Assembly: GCA_025200525.1 (NCBI GenBank)
Contig: JANUSC010000378.1
Coordinates: forward strand, 1-64,000
DNA length: 64,000 nt
Source of the DNA: Camellia lanceoleosa
Lineage: Eukaryota; Streptophyta; Magnoliopsida; Ericales; Theaceae
Reading direction: 5' to 3'
The number at the start of each line of letters is the position of its first letter. The first letter of the stretch is position 1. This document shows, piece after piece, positions 57,531 to 64,000 of the stretch. Made by a program: the position numbers and the translations under genes. The notes below the pieces were generated by a model. The model saw nothing but the letters and a program-made list of their open reading frames with translations, searched no databases and was not told the origin of the DNA.

Positions 57531-58100
57531 GCTTTATTAGTACTTTCAAGTTTTCTTTATGAGTGTAATAAGCGACTTCAATTGTATGCAAGAGCAAAGA
57601 ACTCTATTTGAAATCAATGAAATTGAAGGTTGTGGTACTGAAAATTTTCCGTTTTGGTCCAGAAATGGTCTTTAGTTGTAAAAAGATTTATTTGAACAAA
57701 GTCATCTTTATTAAAACTTTTCAAAACTATTTTTGATATGGATCAGAACTAGACACGCTTGAGATCATCCTTTGAGATGCACAACCCGGATCTAGCAGGC
57801 GGAAAGTTGCCTTGTTTGAATGGTACCGCTGACAGTCTGACAGCGAAAAGTTGCCCCTAGTCTGAATAACATGCAGGAGATTGCGATAAATGTTGATGGG
57901 GAAAGTTGACCAAGATGATCAAATGGACAAAATTGATCGGGGAAGAGTTTATGGCTAAACTTGGGATGAAGGCGCCTCGTATCCCAATGATGGGAATCAA
58001 GCCTTCGTAATTGAGCTTGGGTTCACTCGGTATTTTCACTCTCCTGTTACGCTCTAACTTTTGCCAAGGCCGCCCTTTGCGGGTTTTCAACCTTGCGAGC
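57531..58100. other. Element D: convergence zone between antisense gene and integrase
   Basis: A possible poly(A) signal for the antisense gene, TGTAATAAGC, is at about 57564. The rest is collinear with B 30440-31046 (GAAAATTTTCC.TTTTGGTCC, CTCTAACTTTTGCCAAGGCCGCC). No gene was seen. Confidence 0.5.
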
Positions 58101-59440
58101 TCAGTTTTTTATATTTTCTAATTTTTTCGTGCTCTGAATTTTGCCTAGGTTGCCCTTCGGGTTTTGACCTATGAGCCTCTCGGGGTAATATTTCTTCAAC
58201 TTGTCCATGTTGATCGGTTGGGAGAACTCTAGGCCATCTAGGTCCATCGAACCCAGCTCCACGACCGGATAGACTTGATGATATAGGGACCGGTCCAATT
58301 GGAGTGCGAACTTGCCCCTTGGAGTGCGTGGATGGGAGCTTCGGTTGTCTTTGAGCACCAAATCTCCTTCCTTCAAATTCCTAGACTTAACTTTCTTGTT
58401 AAAGCGAGGCGATTCTGCGTTGATATCCTTGGATATGGTATAGTGCTTTTAATCTCCTTTCATCGAAGAGCATGAGTTCCTCGAATACTTTCTGCGCCAA
58501 TCGCCTCGGCTATCGACCTCAACCAATACTCATAAAGGCGGAACCTCAATCTCTATAGGTAGAACGGCCTCCATCCCATAAACCAAGGAATCTGGCGTTG
58601 CTCGGTAGAAGTTCTAATTGAAGTTCGGTGGCAAGCGAACAAGCGGCAACTTATCTGGCGGTCGATGGGTTTCCACCATCTTCTGCATATGTGTTTGATG
58701 TTTTTGTTGGTGGCCTCAAGCTGCTCCGTTGATGCTGCGGGCGTCGTGGGCGACTTATGAAAAGCCACATTGTACTTCTCCAACAAATCAATCACCTCCT
58801 TCTTGAAGTGAGAACCATTGTGGAAATGATCTCATTAGGGACTCCATAACGGCGAGATAATGTTGTTTTGATAAACTTTGCGACATGCGAAGCCTTCAAC
58901 CTGGCATAAGATTGGGCCTCGACCCACGTAAAAAGTAATTTATTGCTACCAAGATAAGCGATGTCCATTCGACCCTTTGAATGCGGCTCCAATCACATCG
59001 ATCCCCCAAACTGAAAATGGCCATAGCGACGTCATGTTGTACAGCTTTGGCGGCGGGATGTTCATATGGTTTGCGTGAATCTGGCATTTGTAGCATCGTC
59101 GAACAAAGCGATACAATCTTCCTCCATGGTAGACGGTAGTAGCCTTGTGCGAGGATCTTTCGTGCCAACATTACCCCATTCATATGTGCCCCACATTCTC
59201 CTCCATGGATGGCCTCCATCGGTAACCGACTCTTGGCTTCCACACCGGCTTGTGCATTCCCGGATGACCTCTTTTGTACAACTTACCCCGTAGATGATAA
59301 AGTGAGCGACCATTCTTGATTGCCCTCTTGTCCTTGGCATTTTCCTGGTGGATATGCCTCCTTTTCCAGAAGTTCCATATATCGTGATACCAAGGGTTGT
59401 TATCACGCACTTCATCTATGGCGAGATTGACTCGTTGGCA
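58101..59440 (-). pseudogene. Element D integrase, frameshifted
   Basis: Zinc-binding half (ECGAHMNGVMLARKIL), the core fragment VAKFIKTTLSRRYGVPNEII, a fragment EQLEATNKNIKH that keeps the third acidic residue lost in B, and the C-terminus LDGLEFSQPINMDKLKKYYP. At least four frame changes occur between 58600 and 59250, so no functional enzyme is possible. The 3' end directly faces the antisense gene. Confidence 0.8.
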
Positions 59441-60400
59441 AGTGCAAATTTACGGTCAATAATATTTGGGCGCATCAGGACCCCGGATGGGATGTCTATC
59501 ATGGAAGATAGAGTTGCTAGCGAATCTGCAAACTGTTGTTCTCTCTTACTAGGTGAGTGAAATTTAGCTTTTCAAACCGAGGAATTAACAAATCCAAGAT
59601 GCAGTGGTAAATTATCATATTTTCCTCTTTACTTTCCAATCTCCTTTAAGCAGAGACACAACTAGGTTCGAATCCCCAATGGCGTCAATCGCCTTGCCCC
59701 TAGTTCTAGGGCGGCTTCTAGAACCGACAATACATGCCTCATACTCTGCCTCATTGTTTGAGACTTTGAATCGAAGCTTGAATGCTAAAGGGATCTGAGG
59801 GAATCGTCGAGCGCTATCGGTAACACCCTATCCCATACCGTATTGATTTGATGCTCGTCAAAGTACATCGTCAAGTTTCATCTTCAATGTCTTGAGAATG
59901 GCTTCATCAGAGCAGTACTCAACAGCTTCATCCTTTAAGGGTGGTCGATAAGGAACTCTGCTACCGCTCTTCCTTTTACCGACTTGCGGCGTCACATACT
60001 TGAGGTCAAATTAGAGAACATGACAACCAGCGAGCTAGCCTACCCGTGGTTGGTTTCTCGAAAAAGATATTTGATGGGATCAAGTCGTGAAACCAACATT
60101 CTGAGTGAGCTAACGGTAGTGCCGCGACTTCACAGTAGCCCATACTAAGGCCAAACAAGCCTTCTCCAGCGGAGTGTAGCGGGTCTCGTAATCCAGCATC
60201 TTCTTGCTCAGATAGTAGATGGCCCTTTCCACTTTATCTTCTAACTCTTGTGCGAGCATGCAGCCCATTGTCGTTTCAGTCACTGACAGGTACAGTATCA
60301 ATGATTTTCCCGGCTTTGGTGGTGACAACACGGGCGGGTTCTGTAGATATTCTTTAATCTGTTCAAATGCAGCTTGGCATCGGCCGTCCCATTGGAACTT
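59441..60400 (-). pseudogene. Element D dual RNase H, frameshifted
   Basis: The RNase H beside RT reads TTMGCMLAQELEDKVERAIY, then YYLSKKMLDYETRYTPLEKA (60110-60400 part), with Glu where B has Asp in IDTTMG. The second, archaeal-type RNase H (59560-59900) is split by frameshifts; MYFDE then ASNQYG can be read around 59850, so the Asp lost in B is kept here. Confidence 0.7.
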
Positions 60401-61257
60401 CTTTCCTTTCTTTAGAAGACCAAAAAGTGGTTCACAAGTCGAGGTTAGTTTTGAGATAAACCGCCTTATGAATTGCACTTTACCCAGAAAGCCTCGCACC
60501 TCCTTTTCAGTCATTGGTGGGGGCATTTCTAAGATGGCTTTGATTTTGGAAGGGTCGACTTCGATGCCCCTTTGTGTGTCGAAATCGACATTTTCCCCAT
60601 TTGTAACACCAAATGTACACCGAGGATTCAACTTGATCGAAATTCCCTGATCCTTTGGAAAAACTTTTGCAAGGCGGTGTAGTGGCCCTCTCTTTCTTTG
60701 GACTTGACAATCATGTCGTCCACATACACCTCGACCTCTTTATGGATCATGTCATGTAATATTGTGGTTGCAGCCTGTTGATATGTAGCCCTAGCGTTCT
60801 TCAACCCAAATGGCATCACTCTGTAGCAATATGTACCCCACGGGGTGGTAAAAGCAGTCTTCTCTCGGTCTTCGAGTGCCATTACTATCTGATTATAGCC
60901 TAAAAAGCCATCCATGAATGAGAGCAAAGCATGCCCCGCTGTGAAATCTACCAACTCGTCGATATGCAGCAAGGGAAAGTCATCCTTCGGACTGGCTCTA
61001 TTCAAATCCCTGAAGTCCACACATACCCGGATTTTGCCATCCTTCTTCGGTACTGGAACAATGTTGGCCAACCAAGTCGGGTATTCGGATACCAGCGAAG
61101 CTTCGTCAATCTGTAGTGACCTCTTCTTTGATTTTAATGGCCCAATCAGGCGGATCCTTGAGCTTGTTTGTGGTCGGGCCTCGGGGTCAAGAGGATCGGT
61201 CTTGTACAATCTCAGGATCGATTCCAGGCATGTCTTCGTAGGACCACGCGAAAACAT
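60401..61257 (-). pseudogene. Element D reverse transcriptase, nearly open
   Basis: One long frame, 61257-60628, covers fingers and palm: LANIVPVPKKDGKIRVCVDF, RDLNRASPKDDFPL, MPFGLKNARATYQQAATT, the catalytic YVDDMIVKSKEREGH. A frameshift near 60640 moves the rest (KAILEMPPPMTEKEVRGFLG, CEPLFGLLKKGKKFQWDG) to the next frame, 60631-60110. This is the best RT for phylogeny in the window. Confidence 0.85.
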
Positions 61258-61819
61258 CTTTGAAATCTTTTAATAAAGCGACTAAGCGCTCGTGTTCCTC
61301 CGAAGACAACGTGGACCCGATCTGGACCACCCACGGGTCCTTCTCAGTACCAATGATCACGGTAGTGATTTCATCCATTAAGGGTTTAACAAACCTCTCC
61401 TGCTCTTGTTCAATTAGTCGTTGCAAAACCGGAGGAATTTCGTCCTCGTCGTTTTCATCAAAATTTTGAAAGTCCTGATTTAAGCAATAAACCAAAGGCA
61501 CAGAAAAGTACTCAGAAACCACAGTCACCTCATTCTCATTAGATACTTCCGAACCGTCCAATTCTTCTGTTACAACAGACTCGAAAGAGAAAGAAAAAAA
61601 CTGACACGGGCAGGGCTGTGGCATCCGGGTTATCACCTCGAGAATACCGAACTCGGACTCGGGCAGTGGAACTGATTCCGACTCACAAGACTTGGTGGAA
61701 TCGATTCGGCTCACTACGACTTCCAGTCTTCTTGACAAAAATCCCTCCTCGTCTTTGCCGGTGAGGGAGGGTGTGATGGATGCATCAAAATAGGCGATGG
61801 TAGGCCCTTGCCGTTTCAT
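61258..61819 (-). pseudogene. Element D acidic linker before RT
   Basis: The minus frame 61819-61187 is open and acidic: FESVVTEELDGSEV, YFSVPLVYCLNQDFQNFDEN, then KDVFAWSYEDMPGIDPEIV just before RT. The last motif is typical of the junction before RT in Tat/Ogre polyproteins. It has no enzymatic role known to me. Confidence 0.7.
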
Positions 61820-62340
61820 CTCCGATCATGGACAGGAGTCATCCCCCAAGCACACAGTCGATCAAAGGATCTAAAAGTAGACATGCGATTGCTACCCCAT
61901 TTCAAACTCTATGCCATGATTCCATTTCCTTGCTATGCTCGGTCTCAAGCTGTTTGCATTTTTCAACAACATCATCCCCGGATAAGCGTAGGTCGAAGAA
62001 GATTTGAACCCGCATCATCGCTTCTTGTCTTCATTGACCATGGCTCGAGAAAACCCTGAGAATGGAAAGTTTTCCCCCTCCGGGACGAGCGTCCGATTCG
62101 AGTCTACTGGATGGGCGATGCATCAATTCAAGGTTTCCCCATCTGTTTTGCTTTGGCTCTTCCCATCCCTTTTCCTTTTCTTACCCAATCTTCCTTGGTG
62201 GGCGGATAACCCCGAAGGTATAGGGTTGTCTGACGCTTGACCATTGTTGCAATGCCCTTATGGCGCTCTTCCTAATCCCATCCGGGGATGTATTGGAGCT
62301 TGTTCATGAGGTACCTGCTTGAGCAGCGTATATTCCTTAG
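61820..62340 (-). pseudogene. Element D spacer between linker and protease
   Basis: Minus strand includes LVPEGENFPFSGFSRAM, matched in A (VCPEGEDF) and B. Frames are short; no domain was recognised. Confidence 0.5.
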
Positions 62341-62827
62341 TTAGCGGCCATGATATTTTGTACAACTTTGAGCCTCGGCCAAGGTAAAACGATATGAACA
62401 CATCTTCCATCCGTGCTTGATCTCTAGAAACGGCGTGGATACTTCGATGGTGGGTGGATTGATGAATTCCCAAAGACAATGGCTACTCCTTCCCAGGGGT
62501 ATTTCACCATTTGATGTAAAGTAGATAATCTTGCCTTCGCTTTGATGTAGCCACGCCCGCCCTAAAAGCAAATTGAAAGTTGCGGGAACTTCTAGGACAT
62601 TGAAATCTATCTCGTGCTGCCCTGGCCCAACCTTTGTCTGAACTTTAACTATTCCCATTACTTCTCTACTTGTGTTGTCATATGCCCGGATGACTTCGGC
62701 TGTTTGTATGAAATCTGTAGTTTTCAAGCCAATTGCATACGCCGTCCTCGTGGCGACGTTGATGGCGAACCGGTATCGACAAGTACCGGTATCCACTTAT
62801 CTCTACATTCCGCGGAGATGTAGGGGT
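62341..62827 (-). pseudogene. Element D aspartic protease
   Basis: Cuts the polyprotein in active elements. Visible: DTGTCRYRFAINVATRTAYA with the DTG active site, VIRAYDNTSREVMGIV, and FNVLEVPATFNLLLGRAWLH, the hydrophobic-hydrophobic-Gly end of the fold. 151 codons are open (62796-62341). The N-terminal strand (ITLNPYISAECR) is in another frame, so a frameshift lies near 62810. Confidence 0.75.
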
Positions 62828-63160
62828 TTAATGTGATTTCGCCCTCGGTGGAAGTTCTTTATCCGAAAAGGTCAATGCCGGGGAACCTCCTCCCTGGAAG
62901 ACCAGTCCAACCAGCTGCTCTGGTGTAGTCTCTATGGAGAGTTTGGCCTCATCCATGGCTGTCAAAACAGCCTGCCTGTGTACTCGCGAGGCCATGAGCA
63001 GTCCCCAAATGGAGGTGTCTGCTTGTATCTTTTTAATTTGTTTGAGTCTGACTTCTTCCTCAAGTTGCTTCTCCTTTTGCTTCTCGGCTTCCCTATCCTT
63101 CCCTGAGGCCTCTGGTTGATCCAAGTGTGGGGGTTTGAAATATCGCCCACTCCTCGTCAT
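62828..63160 (-). pseudogene. Element D pre-protease peptide
   Basis: 110 codons from MTRSGRYFKPP, then a Lys/Glu-rich probable coiled coil, then TSIWGLLMASRVHRQAVLTA and a segment ending GGGSPALTFSDKELPP. This arrangement precedes protease in Tat/Ogre polyproteins. The MTRSGR start is conserved in A (about 5690). Confidence 0.65.
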
Positions 63161-64000
63161 GTGGTCGACCTCTCCAAGGTACCAAGTGTTATCAGGTTGG
63201 TTATTCCCCTAATCTTCATCCGTGTGGGCGAGACATAGGTCCTCATCTTCCCACCACATTCCATCAGCGGCCGACAGACACCTATCCGGCTTTGGTATGA
63301 CTGTTCTTGTGCTCGCAGCACCTTTTATCCACCTGCCTGTAGTATTCTCGTTTCTTGTGCACACAGCAGTTTCAACTCCCACATGGGCCTTTGCTTTCCT
63401 GATTCTCTCGGAATCTTCAAAACTTGCTTGTTACGACATGGTATTTGTTCAACCATCTCCGTACTCAAAATGTTCCAATCTCGGGCGAAATTCTTGACAC
63501 CGGCGCCCCCCGGCGATGTGTTCTGCTCTTCGACCCTTCCGGCCATCGCTGATATTCTCATTCCTGCTGAACTCTGCTCTGCCTGAAATTCTCTTATCAC
63601 ATCGGGCTGATAGTCCAACCACCCAGTAACTTTCGCTGAATCCTCATAATCGAACCACGCATAGCTAGCGTCCTCAGGTATTAGTCCTTTGTAAAATTGG
63701 AGATCGGCCAGGTCCTCTCCTTTTGTTACATCATCATTCCTGTCCCGGACTATCCTTGGATCACACACAACTCTCCCCATTGGCAATTCTACTCGGGCCC
63801 ATCTTGGCCTTTTGATGAGATGTAGTCCTTTCGGACTATATGTCTTCAGCGTAACTCAGATTCATGAGACTCTTGACTCAACAACCTGTTTCTCCTTTGG
63901 AATCTCCCTTCCCCTGTTCTTGGCGATCACCGCTGCTGGCTTAGATTGGGTCATGGAGATGTCCATCATGCATAAGTCAGTGCAATCGGGGAGGAACACC
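63161..64000 (-). pseudogene. Element D gag-protease connector, partial
   Basis: A 153-codon frame (63786-63325) contains GEDLADLQFYKGLIPEDASY and WLDYQPDVIREFQAEQSS. I do not recognise a domain. By position it is the C-terminal gag or gag-pro connector; the gag core should lie beyond the window edge. Confidence 0.5.

Larger units (their letters stand above)
54006..64000 (-). mobile_element. Element D internal region (runs off the window)
   Basis: The most complete internal region here: polypurine tract, minisatellite, antisense DUF7745-like gene, integrase, dual RNase H, RT, acidic linker, protease and gag-pro connector, in that order from left. Gag and the 5' LTR should follow beyond 64000, and after them the missing protease-gag part of element B. 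All frames carry short indels. Confidence 0.75.

Overview
The window is repeat-rich nuclear DNA from a large-genome flowering plant. No bacterial gene, host housekeeping gene, rRNA or tRNA was recognised. Almost every base can be assigned to one superfamily: Ty3/gypsy LTR retrotransposons of the Tat/Ogre type. The evidence is minus-strand gag, protease, RT, two RNases H and integrase remnants without a chromodomain, unusually long LTRs (about 3.2-4.2 kb), long 3' regions after pol carrying minisatellites, and extra antisense genes. The host species cannot be named from the sequence. All coding regions carry stops or frameshifts, so the copies look dead.

The layout is two stacks of nested insertions. 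Left stack: element A (minus strand) runs from before base 1 to about 20143. Its internal part is 1-170 plus 4256-9143 and its 5' LTR is 9144-11154 plus 19004-20143. Solo LTR X (176-4255, TSD CCGGT) sits in its coding region. Solo LTR P (plus orientation, 11155-19003) sits in its 5' LTR, and solo LTR S (14400-18143, TSD GCATT) sits inside P. A spacer of about 160 bp follows.

Right stack: element B (minus) has its 3' LTR at about 20305-23717 and internal sequence 23718-35224, then is interrupted by element D. D's 3' LTR is 35225-37779 plus 52632-54005, and its internal region 54006-64000 runs off the window. Element C (37780-52631, 14.85 kb, TSD CATGC) is inserted in D's 3' LTR and is the youngest event of this stack. 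C has both LTRs but has lost protease and the whole RT-RNase H-integrase block, so it is a non-autonomous deletion derivative.

The most interesting feature is a module between pol and the 3' LTR, transcribed opposite to gag-pol. B carries two antisense genes: a multi-exon plant mobile domain (PMD) gene at 25590-28480 and a DUF7745-like gene at 29194-30365. D keeps the DUF7745-like gene (56254-57530) and a trace of the PMD gene's 3' tail. C keeps only the last DUF7745 exon (about 43860-44400). Each antisense gene start is preceded by a short array of palindromic GC-rich words (TGCCGGTCGGCA or GGCCACCANTGGTGGC type). Arrays of the same kind lie upstream of the TATA box in the LTRs, and the word type seems matched within an element. 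This suggests a shared control circuit for sense and antisense transcription units; the regulatory role is inference.
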